A stretch of 64,000 nucleotides of DNA. Origin: Tyto alba (lineage: Eukaryota; Chordata; Aves; Strigiformes; Tytonidae). Position 1 is the stretch's first letter. The number at the start of each line of letters is the position of its first letter. The translations under genes and the position numbers were made by a program. The notes beneath the pieces were generated by a model. That model had not been told where the DNA came from. It made no database searches and saw nothing but the letters and a program-made list of their open reading frames with translations. Shown piece by piece: positions 45,898-58,900 of this stretch. The stretch covers positions 24,901,819 to 24,965,818 of the forward strand of contig NW_024881316.1 of assembly GCF_018691265.1 (NCBI RefSeq), written 5' to 3'.

Positions 45898-48800
45898 TTA
45901 CACTTTGCTGATAATGAAAAAGTGAACATGAATGGAAGTGTTCCCAGAAAGTAAATTACTAAATAAACATGCATTAACAAGTGATCCTAAGATGACAACA
46001 TGCTTGTGGGAGCAACTGCATTTTCACTAAGTCCAGTCTTGAATAATGCCCTGCCTTACAAAATGCTGAGAGTCACCGTGACAAAGCACAAATTGTTACC
46101 ACAGTTATTAAGGTGATGGTGACACTTTCATTCAATGCTATTGCAGGGATTAGAAGAAGATATGGCCCTTTCTGGGTTTTTGTTTCCTCCTGTTGTTGTT
46201 GTCCATGGCTGCCCTTCCTGCATGTACAGCTCAATCCTGCTTCTCAATCTCCTTCCACAAACAACTGAGTGACTGATCTTAACCAGTCAACATTTCAGTG
46301 GGGAGTATATTTTAGAGATACTGTCATAATGACTCCCAGACCTTTCATTTTATAAGGAATTCCACCAGTACTGACACTCTCAGGACACAACCAGTATGGT
46401 AGTGTATTCTCATTTATTTACTTGCATTATCATAAATTTTACAGACTCAGTTTTGTTGACTAAGACTTTTACTGTGCACGACAAAGAAGTGCTTTGACCT
46501 GAAGAACTTAGACCGGGAACCATCAGGTGGAAAGCAACAGGAAACAGAGGCAATCAATCCTCAGCAGCAGCTGCTGCATCATCAGGAGTTTAGCAAGCCT
46601 GAGGACTTTCAGAGAAAAGAAAGGGGGTTTTGAGGTGTTTATAAATAACCTTTTGGAGAGTGGCTGTGGGGAAAAACACTGAAAGTGCTTGTTTGAAAAT
46701 CATCAAGTTGGAAATGGAAATTTTCTTCATAAGCTGATCAGAGGCAGGGCTTGACCTTCTAAGTGCTGAAACAGTTATTGTAGAAGTTGTTTTATCCGAG
46801 CAGTCACAGCATGGAGTTGTGGTGAATTCATGGGAATAAGCAATTAATTCTGTGATCAGTAAATCCAGTGAAGCCTTGTTTCTTTTGAACCAGGGTCTTA
46901 TTCTCTTATCCACCCAACACAATAACCCCGACAATTCTCCTGACCCTAAAGCTCTGTATGACTTTCTTCTCCCCGCAGCAGCACACTCATCTTCTTCTCA
47001 TGTCCTCTAAATAGCAGCTAGGTGAAGGGCAGCACGATCTCCCTTGGCTTCCCGTCAAGGGGCAAGTGCTGGCTGGCAGCCTGATATCCACAGTGACTGA
47101 GCCCACCACTTCTGGTGAGCACACACTTCAGCTTTTGTCTCCTTAAATTTCCTTTCTTATCTAGAGCCGGTCTTCATAAGTCGTGTAGAAAATTCCGCTA
47201 TTCTTCATATCAGCCAATCATTCTAACTAAGCAGGAAAGAGAGAAAGGTAGTCTTAGTCCATGATTCATCTCATCCTAAAATAGACATCTAAATCAGGTC
47301 ACTTGAATCATGGTTAGAAGTGCCAGTTGGTCTCTACTAACTGTAAGGACAACATTAGGTGACTATCTCAGATGAAGACATTGATACTGTAGAAGTCTAA
47401 ACTTAGGTGAAATGAATCCTACCCTAATGCCTTTGAGCTGTGTGTCACACTACTGCATGATGTTAAAGTGTGGAGTTGGTTTAAAAGTTATTAGATTGGG
47501 ACAGATGGATGGACATTGTGATCACCAAAGCCTTCCTTCATCTGGATGCTAGGCTGAGAAATCAAGAAGTTTTGAGGAAGAGTTAGAAAATAAGAACATA
47601 CTTGTGCATATTTTCACAGAGAAAGATGCTACATTCAATTAATAAGCTATCTGTTGTGTCACTCAGTCTGTTCTAGATTCCATGCCTGTACATCAGGTAT
47701 AAATATTTAAGGTCTGATATCCCACCTAATAAATGGTGGAAAGCTGCACTCAGTATTTCCTACAAAAAATTCACAGCTGCTCATTAAAGTAGGGAATAGA
47801 CAAAAGAAAGATAGCGAATCTCAAATTGAGACAAATTTTTTCTTTGAAAAAATAAATTCAGAAAATTACATTTATTCCTTTGATAGCTTAAAAAAAATTA
47901 AAAAGCTTCTATATAGCAGGTTTTTCAGTCTTCAATCCATTCGCTGACACTTTTTGAGCCCTCTCCACCAGTTCAACAGCTCCTGTCTGCATGTGAGCGG
48001 TTAGAGCAAGACACCCCAGTGCTGGTGTCACCACCATCTTCCCAGCAGTTAAAACTACTGCACACTGTTTGACAGCAAGTACCAACAAGTTGACCTATTC
48101 TACAAAGGTGAAGTTCACTTACCTATTTGTCTTTTGCAAGATTTTCCAGGAATTAACATGTATTTTTCCAGTCATAGATAAAGAAGGTGATGAAAGAAAG
48201 AAGATGAAAGAGAAGTCATACAAGGCCTATGGATTCCAACAAGATGAGCATATTTAGTTGTTCTGTTTTGGAAAACAGAAAAAACATCCATTAACTTGTA
48301 AAGGACCTCAAAACTTTCTCTTACATGCCCCCTTCTGAGGACAGTCCAAGTTTCCACATGCTTCTTTTTCTCTAAGCCTGGAGCTAGCCTGCAAAATCCC
48401 CACTAAGGGCTACTGTGCAGATGCAGAAGTGCTCTACAACTCTGAATTGGTTTCTCAACACACACAAAAAGAGTCTATTTTGTGCAACTTCATTGTGAGA
48501 AGGTGCTCTGAAACACAGTTGTACAATAAATACTCATCACTTAGCTCGCGAGTGAAATGCCTGGACAGCTGGGGTGGGGGCACCCCCCAGCATCTCCTAC
48601 ACACCACTTCTCATACTCAGCCCAGGTTGCCACATGCCCATATCCGCGATTTTGGTGGCTGGCGCTCCTATGTGTGCCGTCCCTGGAATGGGAAGTGAGG
48701 ATTATAAAGACTTCACCAAGAGTCATCAATTCCTGGTGGATTTGGGAGGCAACAGCCACCCCCAGGCTTGCCCACCTCATGTAAACTCACCCTGTGAGGA

Positions 48801-51264
48801 AGCGCAAGCTCCCAGAGCCAGAGCGACTGACCACCGTGCATCCTCCTCCCCAGTCCCTCAGAGGCAGCTCTCTCCATCCCCTCCAACTCTGCCTCCTGCG
48901 GGCATACATGTCCATACAGCTGGATGGAAAACCACATCACGTCCCCAAGCCAGATTGCAGCCTGCATTTTTGTTCCTGTTGGCTGAGATTTCAGTCGGAT
49001 CAATTCCTGTGTCATTCAGATCAGGCTTGTGCAAACTCAAGGGAGAGGGTAGGAATGAGCAGGTGAGGGAGGCAGCACTACATCTTTTAGCACTGATTCT
49101 GGCTAACATCAGCTTAAAAATATAAATCCTACCCCTGAACCAACTTCTCAGCCTTAGCAGAGCAGTCCTTTTCAGCTTTTTCTCCATGAATGCAAAGGGC
49201 TCATGACTTCTGCTGTAACTGGGCTGTGCAAGTCATATGGTTTGAAAATAGCAGTGATTGTTTTGAACTGGAATGCAAACTGAAAATGCCAGGAGAGGAA
49301 ACTCCGAGAAGTCACCAGCTTTTTGAAAAGTTAAATGAAGCAGTCAGCTGCCCGCATCTCATGGGACTCCTTCTGGCAGCCCCCCAGGGCACACAGGCTG
49401 TTCTTTGGTGGGACCGGCAGGCAGAGGGTGAGCCAAAGCAGCCTGGTCCCTCCGAATTTTAGTGCAGACCTGCCAAAGCTTCTCACAAATCTGAGGATCT
49501 CACACTTCCCACTCTTCTATCTCTGATGCAGAAAGCCTGAGCTGCTCAGGGGCAGACCCCGTGGCAAAGCTGTGTCCTGCCCACCGTCCCAGCCCAGCAG
49601 CCAAGTGACCTGTCACATTCCCGAGGGACCCCTTTGGTTTCAAGCACTGGTCAAAAGTGGTGTGTGCCTGTGAAATGTTGGTTCCAGTGAATCTGCAGTT
49701 CCCTGTGAAAGACCAGTCTTTCATCAAATTCGCCTGGCTGCACCTACAGGCACCCCTTTCCCCAGAGCCCCGGCCCAGTGGCCAGGGCTTCTGTTCATGG
49801 GAGGCTGAGTGGGAGAGGGAAAAACCTCCAGCATCAGAGGGCCACAACGCAGAAGGAGCATCTTCTCAATCCCAGGGAACTGGCCCACAGAAATCCAATT
49901 CAAGTTGGTGGGTCCACTGAGAGTTGCAGAAAACTGCCATTTTGTGGCAGTTAAGATTAAGGATTTCAAGAAGTTTAAACAGAAAAACCTGGAAAAAAAA
50001 TATAGTGCATTCCTTATATTGTGCTAGAAAGGCATACGGTTTAATGAAATTAAGACTTTCGCCAATGTCTTTGGTACTGTTTCTTATCAGCCTGGTGAAG
50101 GAGTGTCAGCTTTCTTCTGCTGATAGCACAGCAGAGTTGTGCAACGACAATCTGTCCCGGTGCCACGTGGCTCTAGGTGTTTCATGCAAATACAAAGTTA
50201 TTGGTTTGCTAGCAAGTTTGCTCATGTGAAACAGGGCCAACAGAGGATGACTGGACAGAAATTATAGGGACCCTTCACATTATAGAAGGGCACATGGTAC
50301 ATGAGGTGCACCATAGCTTGAGACTAGGGACATTCCGCTAATCTAGAATCGTGTTACAAACAAAATATGTTTTCAAATTTAAATGAAATTACCCTGAACT
50401 TTTATTTTTTGGAGAGGACTGTTATTACATGGACAACGGTATATTGAGCCTTTTGCTCCATTATTTTAATTATGCTTCAAGTTGTTAATGACTAAGCAAT
50501 CTCACAAATTGTCATTCCCCCCTCTGCAAAATGAATTAGTAGATTTGGGCTGTATCAGACCATGAAAGGTGGAAAAGGGACCTCTGTGTGCACTGCTCAT
50601 TGACAAGGACAGGAGAGGCCCAGGCAAGCCTCTCTCCCCCCATGTGGGCTCCTGGGGCCAGCCTGGCCCTGTGCTGGTGAACTCATGGGAAATTATGCTG
50701 CCACACTGTGACCTCCCTGCAAATACTTTGAAGGCTGCTGCCTCCTCTGGCTGCATGCTGCCTCCTCCGCACAAACAGAAATGCACTTCGAAAAGAAAGT
50801 CACCTGAGTTTAATTCCTGAAACTATATTTTTCTCCTGAAACTATTGTGCAAGCCGTGATCCCTGGAAGTACCAATATTCTGTTTACATCTGCCTTTTCC
50901 ACTTTAAGCTTTTGGAAATAATTTACAGTGCAGAGGATTAAAATAAATGAACTCGCTAATCAGAAGAGAAAATATCAGTTGTCACAATTATCCCTTCTTC
51001 TGTTTTAGATTGTTTCCTACCACACTTGGTAGGAAAGTGGCAAAGTCAATGGCAAATTTGATCTATCAATTCAACTGAGGAATTAAAATCATTTAGGAAG
51101 AACAGATGCTATCTGGAAAACAAGCAGAAAGTTTAAAAATAATTAATGCTAAGGGTATTCATTTATTCGTATTCCAGAAGGCTGCCCTTTGGACTCTCCT
51201 AAAGATAATACATTAACATTAGGATGAAATGTTGGCATGCCGTCCAAACTTTTCACCTGATATT
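45898..51264. other. Intergenic DNA, nothing recognised
   Basis: AT-rich with GC-richer, open-frame-containing patches at 48.55-49.1 and 49.4-49.9 kb. The translations match no family I know and lack splice support. Confidence 0.5.
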
Positions 51265-51325
51265 GAATTACATTCAATTCACCTGAATTACATTCAATTC
51301 AATGAATTACATTAATCCACCTGCC
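51265..51325. repeat. 20-bp tandem repeat, about three units
   Basis: Units of GAATTACATTCAATTCACCT are repeated about three times, the last diverged (ATTAATCCACCTG). It lies just before the 1-kb CR1 copy. Confidence 0.8.
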
Positions 51326-51442
51326 ACTGAAATACATTCACTTTGACACTGTCCCGCATTACATCCTTGTCTCTAAATTGGAGGGACATGGATTTGACAG
51401 ATGGACCACTTGATAGTTGAGGAATTGGCTCAATGGTCTCAC

Positions 51443-52455
51443 TCAAAGAGTTGTGGTGAATGGCTGAATGTCCGAGCAGAGAGCAGGGACAAGTGGTGTT
51501 CTTTGGGGGTCGGCATTGGGTTCAGTGCTGTTTAACATCTTTGTTGGTGACACGGACAGTGGGATTGAGTGCCTCCTCAGCAAGTTTGCCAACAACACCG
51601 AGCTGTGTGGTGTGGTGACACACTGGAGGGAAGGGATGCCATCCAGAGGGACCTGGACAGGCTGGAGAGGTGGACCCGTGCAAACCTTATGGAGTTCAAC
51701 AAGGCCAAGTGCAAGGTCCTGCATATGGGTCAGGGCAATCCCAGGCACAAATACAGGCAGTGAGTGGATTGAGAGCAGCCCTGTGGAGAAGGGCTTGGGG
51801 GTGTTGGTTGATGGAAAACTGACTATGAGCCAGCAATGTGTGCTCACAGCCCAGAAAGCCAACTGTGTTCTGGGCTGCATCAAGGGAAGTGTGGCCAGCA
51901 GGTCGAGGGAGGAGGTTGTCCCCCTCCACTCCATTCTTGTGAGACCCCACCTGCAGTGCTGTGTCCAGCTCTGGGGCCCCCAGCATAAGGAGGATATGGA
52001 CCTGCTTGAGCAGGTCCAGGGGAGGCCACGAAGATGATCAGGAGGATGGAGCACCTCCCATATGAGGACAGGCTGAGAGCGTTGGGCTTGTTCAGCCTGG
52101 AGAAGAGAAGGCTCCACAGAGACCTTATAGTGGCCTTCCAGTGCTTAAAGGGGGCCTACAAGAAAGATGGGGAGGGACTCTGTCAGAGAGTGTAATGATA
52201 GTATGAGAAGTAATGGTTTTGCACTGAATGCAAATAGATTTAGACTAGCTATAAGGAAGAAATCCTTCCCTGTGAGGGTGGTGAGGCACTGGCGCAGGTT
52301 TCCCAGAGCAGCTGTGGCGGCCCCCTCCCTGGAAGGGTTCAAGGCCAGGTTGGACGGGGCTTGGAGCAACCTGGGCTGGGGGAAGGTGTCCCTGCCCGTG
52401 GCAGGGGGGTTGGAACTACATGTAACCCAAACCATTCTACGATTCTATGATCTTT
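51443..52455 (+). repeat. CR1 LINE, 1-kb 3' part with reverse-transcriptase remnant
   Basis: This is the longest CR1 copy here. The upstream part still reads in broken frames as the end of the CR1 reverse transcriptase: [40 protein letters not shown] and SQQCVLTAQKANCVLGCIKG. The non-coding 3' end follows, with GGTTGGACGGGGCTTGGAGC and terminal ATTCTACGATTCTATGA. There are frameshifts and a 5' truncation, so it cannot encode a working enzyme. Confidence 0.95.
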
Positions 52456-54516
52456 ATTTTACAGTAGAGAAAATGAAGTGATATGCCTTAAGGAAAAAGA
52501 ATATTTCAGTGATAAAATCAGGACAGAAACCAACAATTTCTGACCGAGTTCTGTTTAGTGTTTTCTAATGGATACCATGCAAAGAACTGGCAACAGCATT
52601 TACAGGAGTGTCCAGCAGTTCACATCTGAAGATCCTCATCTGACTTTGCAAACCTTCACAGAGTTGAAAGCTTTCATCTTTGATATCCCTAAGAATGCCC
52701 ATCATTAGAAAATGTTGACAAAAATGGTTGTCATTGCTAAGAATAAGACAAGACATGAAATTAACCTTGTTTTTTTCTGGGTTCAGTCACTGTTGAGAGC
52801 ATGACCAGGTAGTAAACATGCCACGTTTCCTAAGTTAACAAAACTACAGCTTCATTCAGGAAGCTCTTCAGTATCTATGAATTTGATGGGGAATTTCCTT
52901 TTTGGAGAGGTGGGGGCTGCACTATATGAAAAAATCCTCAGATTCCAAACACACAACAAATGTAGGTTGGAAGTGCCCAGGAGACCCTGATATTCCAGTC
53001 TGTGAGAAGGTTTCTGAACTCAGCAGGGTCTGAGAGATGTGCCATCCCCATACAGAACCTCTGCAGCTGCTCTGGCTGGGCCAGCCTCCTGCTCTTGTGG
53101 AGGCTCCAAGGAAAGGATCAGCACAAGAAGCCAACAGACCGGCACAAGATACACAGTTGTCACAAAGAAATTATGTTAAGAAAATAGCTGGACAATTCCA
53201 TATTCAATTAATCTCAACTTCTTCTGGAGCCAGGAATAAATAGCTTTCTTTTATCAGCATATAATCTGTGAAAGGTGGTGTAAGCACACATGTTTTAGCA
53301 TCCTTTTGGGACTGAATCCCTGGGGAGGACAGCCTATCTCTTAGTGCACAGATTCAAAGGGCAGAGGTTAGTGCTGTGAACCAAAAACTTGGTGATGAAT
53401 ACGTAACTGTCAACATGCATGGTGTATACATAGGTTTGCATTTTCACCTTTCCTTTTGTAAACCTGGAAGGTTATTCGCACACAAACCCCCAGCAAAAAT
53501 GAGCCTGCACTGAAAGAAAATTATTACAAAGTCAGTCCTTCTAATATAATGAAATGTCAGAATTAAGCTTGCCTTTAATATGGTATCCTGTTGTGTATAT
53601 ATTATGATACACTTTTTTAATGATACTACTGCATCACGCTTCTTTCAAGAGATCCCTGCTTCATTCAGTACATAGGAACAGCTGAGATTTCTTAATGAAA
53701 ATCTAGGCAGGATTATTATTAGTACTGTCCTTCTGCGCCCTCTTTTGTTTACTGAACTCATTCCCAGTACAGCTCTGAATAGAAAATTAAAAATGTAATA
53801 TTTTATGTCATTATTCTGAAAGTTCAACTCAGCTGCAGCCAAGTGCTAAGACTCAGTAGTCCAAGATAGGAAACTAAAAAATGCAGACTAAGCAAGCTCT
53901 GAAAAGCTATTTTTCTGGTCTTGTATCCCCCAGGTTGCACAACGCAGCCATGTCCAGCTGCATTCACTGTGGCACTACTTCTACTCTCCTTGAAAGTTCC
54001 CCACTCAGCCTTAAAAGCTGACCACATTCTGCAGCAAACACAGCAGAGACTTTCCAGAGAGCAGCACGTTTTGGCCCAAGCCCAGAAAAAATGCATCTTT
54101 TACTCTTGCTGAGCACAGTTACACCAATGTCCTCAGGCTGACTGACTGACTGTAGGTTATGTTTGCACAGTACAGAATCCTACAGAATACAGAAAACTTG
54201 AAGGTATCATAGGGAAGTGTGAAGTTGAAAACCTGAAATTCCCTCTGATCTATCCCAGAATTGACTGCTATGTCCAGTGCCTATATATACACACACACAG
54301 AAGAACAGACCTCTCTGCAAAGGATCCTGAAGGTGGACAGATTAACTAAAACTCGCAGAATTAGGCAAAGCATCCATTCCTCCTGATTTCCAGGAGGCAA
54401 CGTGAGTGATTCATTTGTGGCACCAGAAGCTCTGGGCTGAGAGCTGCCTGTAAGGCAGTGGCAACTGCAGCATGGGAGCCTCCACCTTCAGACTGCCAAG
54501 AGGTCCAATAAGCTAT

Positions 54517-54551
<35 letters not shown>

Positions 54552-55821
54552 AACAAAAAACCACCACAAATAGCTTGTTTCTTAAAAAGAAGCTAAAGTG
54601 GAAACCCATAATCCATTTAAAGGTTTAAGAGGAGAATCTCTTCAGGAAAACAAGCAAGCATGCTCTCTGTGTGGGTTAGCTCTTTCACTACGATTTCTTA
54701 ACATACCATCTCTAGGGGACCTTCAACAAAGATGGAGGTTTTCACGTGTAGATGCCCTCTTGAGTACTCCAGGATATCCCACCCAGCCTCCAGCCACCAA
54801 CACAGAGGGCATGGGGGTACCATAGGTCCTATGTTGTATCTGCAGCACTGTCTGGATGTCCTGGCTACCCTCGGTAGCTTATGTCCAGGCCTCTGCCTTG
54901 CTCCCCAACAGCTGAGGTTGCCAGCGTTTTGGCATGCATCGCCCATTTGCTGCCATACACCCAGTGCTTCCACATACCTGCCAGCTGCCTGGCCAAAGCA
55001 GGGTGCCCAAGGCAATGCTGTGTTCACCCCAAGACACTGTTGTGTGAGGAGCACGGGTTGTTCTTGCTGTGTTTTGTTTTCAATGGGGCTGAAGCTGTAC
55101 TTCCCACAGAGCTTAACAAGTGGAAAAGAAAGCCTTAGATGACCTTCCAAGGGAGGAAAGCTTGGGAGGTACCTTTTCTTTTAAACTAACCTCAGCAGAA
55201 GAAGAAGGAAACAGTCAGATAAGTGTTAAAATGAATGATGAATCCACACATCAGATAACTGACACAATTTTGAAATAATATTGTATTTTATTATTTTAGA
55301 TTGAAAAACAGGACTGTTCAAAATTTAAGAGATTAAACTCCTCCAATTGTAGCCAATGGAAATATTGTCTTTGACTTCAATAGAAACAGAAGATGTCCTG
55401 AGTTCATCTGCAAAACCTTTGAAACACTGGAGTGACTACTAGTTTCTGCCAATCATTAGCTTTCATTCTTTTCCTTCAACTGAATGATGTTAAATCATTA
55501 ATGGGTTGTACATTCCATCGCCTTTTATTTGCTGTCTAGCTTCATAGTTTCTCTACAGATTTTTGAGAGGAGGATGAAAAGCTGATTTGTTTCCAGAATC
55601 TATGATAGGAAAAACCCCAGCTAAACAAGCAAAGAGCAAAAATGGAGAAAGAAAGCCTATCTAGGTCCTATGGAGATGGCAAGAGAGATTGCTGTTATCT
55701 ATTGAGGGGAGCTGAGAGATGAGCTTATAAAATATGCAGATTTTATTGACCATTTTCCCTTAGAGCAAAGCCTCGTTGCTGCTGTCTCACTGGCTAATCT
55801 GACATATTGCAGTCCCAGCTT
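52456..55821. other. Intergenic DNA with a poly(A) run
   Basis: No coding exon recognised. A (TA)/(CA) microsatellite lies near 54285 and the 30-base A run at 54520. Confidence 0.5.
54520..54549. repeat. Pure 30-base poly(A) run
   Basis: Thirty consecutive A follow CTATAGC, then an A-rich tail (GAAACAAAAAACCACC). It may be the tail of a processed retrocopy inserted on the plus strand, but the 5' neighbour is not recognisable and no target duplication was found. Confidence 0.8.
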
Positions 55822-55945
55822 TCATAGAATCATAGAACCACAGAATGGAATTGCCTCGACCCATGTGCAGGACCTTGCACTTGGCCTTGCTGAACTTCAC
55901 GAGGTCTGCACGGGCCCACCTCTCAAGGTTTATCCACTTATGCCC
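55822..55945 (-). repeat. CR1 LINE fragment with internal deletion
   Basis: CATAGAATCATAGAACCACA is the reverse complement of the CR1 tail. It is joined directly to GTGCAGGACCTTGCACTTGG and TGAACTTCACGAGGTCTGCA, which belong to the reverse-transcriptase region several hundred bases away in the full element. The middle is missing. Confidence 0.85.
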
Positions 55946-58900
55946 ACTCTGTGAAAGACAAATAACATGTATATGCAGAATGATGCTGAAGATGGACTGT
56001 GCATGAACAGAACTTGGTCATTTCTTATCCAGGGGTAGTGGCACTTTACCACAAAGCAGATTAACCAGTTTAACACTGCTATAAAAATCTTGTTTCCTTT
56101 TCCTCCTCTTCCTTTCTCTAGACCCAGACCCAGACACACAATCCTATCCCATACTTTACATTAGCTTTGGTGCTCTTCAGTATGTTCACTTTTGAGTCAA
56201 CTCCATATGCCATCACAAATGAATCACCTTTTTTCCAGTTTAATATTCTTCTTGATTCCAGTAAATTGAATTGCCTTGGTGCAGGGTCAGAAAACATAAG
56301 CCAGTGCACATGAGGGGAAGAGGGCCATGGCAGGAGGCGTGCAAGGAGAATGGCACAGAGCCTCTTCCTTTATGTAGAAATGAGCTTTTAGATCACCTCA
56401 AGCCCAAACGCGTAACTTCACCTGTGGCAGCTTCACTGCAGACACTTTAATTCTTTGTTATATGCCCTGTAGACCTGTCTTAACAGCCATCCACAGACTG
56501 TCAGTAATTATATAGCCTGGCTCAGAGGACTGAGCAATAATATGATATATAGGGAAGATAAAGAATTCCAAGAGAAAACTATCTTGGAGAGCAGATATTA
56601 AAAGCATTTAGAGGTCGAAAATGTAGAGTAGTATCTACTGAGGAGTATTCAAAGCACCTAGCTATCCCTTGAGAGCTGTGCGTGCCTTTCTAGTTGTAGC
56701 ATCTTTGTCTTCCAAGAATCTGGCCCTCACCTCCACACAATCTCCTTGGTCATTTTGGTCCATGTCTTGCTTTCTACAACACAGTCTGACAAACAAGTGT
56801 GGTAACACCACCAAAGACCCTGCAGCCCACGGTCCACGGTTCCTTCCAACAGCAGTGTTTATGCAGTGTGTAGGAGCAGTGGTGAGAGAGCAGCTAGCAG
56901 AGCTGGGCCCTCACACAACATGGTTTCTCACAGCAAGAAAGCAGAGCTATTGAGCTCATATTCCACCGATTCTTCAGGATTTGAAGCTCTATCCAGGAAT
57001 ACAAGCTGCCAAAGAAAGATACAAGTAGGATGAAAAATTATTTGAATATCTGAACTGCTCAATGGAAGGCCAACATTTCCGTCTTTGACATAGTTGATTT
57101 ATTTTTAAATTGGCATTTTAGCCTCATTAGTATTTGTTGAGCTACCTAACAGCATGTTTTATTCTTGAGATACCTGGAACATGCTTAGGCTTATTAATAA
57201 ATTTAATCTTATGTTACATATAGTAATAAACACATTTCTACTTGGGATTTTGAACAACTATTTCATGACTTAGTTAAAGCCTTCTCCTTGGTGGAATGCC
57301 ACAGAATTACATAGCTTTTATGAAAAGGAAGATTAGAGCAGACTGGTAGAACTGGAGTCATGAGAAATTTGAGAAGAACAAAGGTTTCTCGTGGAATGAT
57401 TCATATGACCAAAACCTGCACACATGCATACACTAAAAGGGAGGTTATACAGCACCGTAATTCCCACGTCAAAGCCCACGGAGAAAATAACTAGCATTAG
57501 ACTGAATTATTTTGAGCATGGAGTCTTTTGGCTGTATCTGCTGTTCTAGCTCTGCTGCTGTACGACTAGAACAGCCTGCACTGAGTGAACCTTGCAGCCT
57601 TCTCTGCTCCTCTCCACCACGCACAGATCCGTGCGGACCACATACCCCACCAGGAACGCTGCCTCAGCACTGCTACTCTACAACTCTAGTTTTGGGAAAA
57701 ACCAGCTGGCAGCAGCTAATCCCACAGGCAAAACCTGGGAATCCTGGTGTCAGTGCCACAGAGCGTGGGAGCGTTGTGGGTTTGGCAGGTAGATGGTTGC
57801 TTTTTTACACAACTGTGCAAAGTACAGTTCTTGTGATAAAACATTACAGTACATTACAGGTTCTTTGGGGCAAGGGTTACATTTCCCCTAGTCTTATCTT
57901 GGTGCCTGATGCATTCGTTGGCAGAAACAGGGATTTGGACAAAGATTAAAGAAGATATGGATGTGAACAACTGGGTTACCACATGGAGGCTGTATTACTG
58001 TTACTGGCAGTATTAGAAAGGGTTAGAAATGTGAGGCACATAATCATTTACAGGCATAGGAGAGAAACCAGGCAGTTATTTTCTATAAACCTCAAATACT
58101 AGAACAATGGAGCCTTGAGGGATTTAGTAATGCGAAGCATGGTTTGGGTTCCAACTCTTACCTCACCTGCTCAGCTTTAACTATTTCTTCATACTTTAAG
58201 TAAAAATCTTCCTGAATGACACCTGAAATGTGCATATATATATATTACAAAGTCTGAGCTGAAACAGAGAATTTAAACACTTGAAACATGAACCCTGTGC
58301 ACAGCAAGGTTATAAACACAGGCTCAATTATATAGAGGTGTAGCACTATTTTAAAAGCTTTTTGCATATCTTTATTATTTTGTGATCATAGCTTTAGTCT
58401 CAGCTGTTGAATGGCCAGGAGAATATGGTTTGTCACCCCTCCCAAGGGAGTGAGTTTGAGAAGGGGTGAGGACACAGTACACGCTTCATCTACCCTCTCC
58501 TCGAGCCTTCTGTACGGGAAGATCAGGTCACCAGCCCTCTCCGAGTCCCATGTCAGGGGTTTGCCAGGGAATATACAGCTCAAACCAACAGGTCCCTCAG
58601 TAGTCCTGAGCTTTTTAACAGTCCTTTTTGACCCGGTGCTTTTCCCGGCATTTCCCAGTCAGTGGTGCTTCCGTCTCAAACTCCTTTCTGAGCTAGAGCC
58701 CACCAAGGACACAGTTCCGTGAGCGCTTAAAGGCTGGCATAGGGCAGGGATGCCGCTCACCTGCTCCTGGCTCCTGTTAGCTACACAGATGCAAGCAGAG
58801 GGATGGAACAAGAAAACATGCCTGCCAAACCACCGCCCGGGTCACGGCCCGGCGGGCCCTGCCTCCAAGCGCTCTGCACCCCGCCGGCTGCCTCTCCTCG

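Noticed and set aside
48574..49125. 183-codon plus-strand open frame
   Set aside because: Proline-rich translation with no recognisable domain, overlapped by frames of similar length on both strands.
51468..52037. 189-codon plus-strand open frame as a gene
   Set aside because: It is the decayed CR1 reverse-transcriptase end, truncated and frameshifted.
51443..52117. 224-codon minus-strand open frame
   Set aside because: It is the antisense shadow of the CR1 copy.
54698..55150. 150-codon minus-strand open frame and its plus-strand counterpart
   Set aside because: Both strands are open over the same stretch, which indicates low stop density rather than coding.
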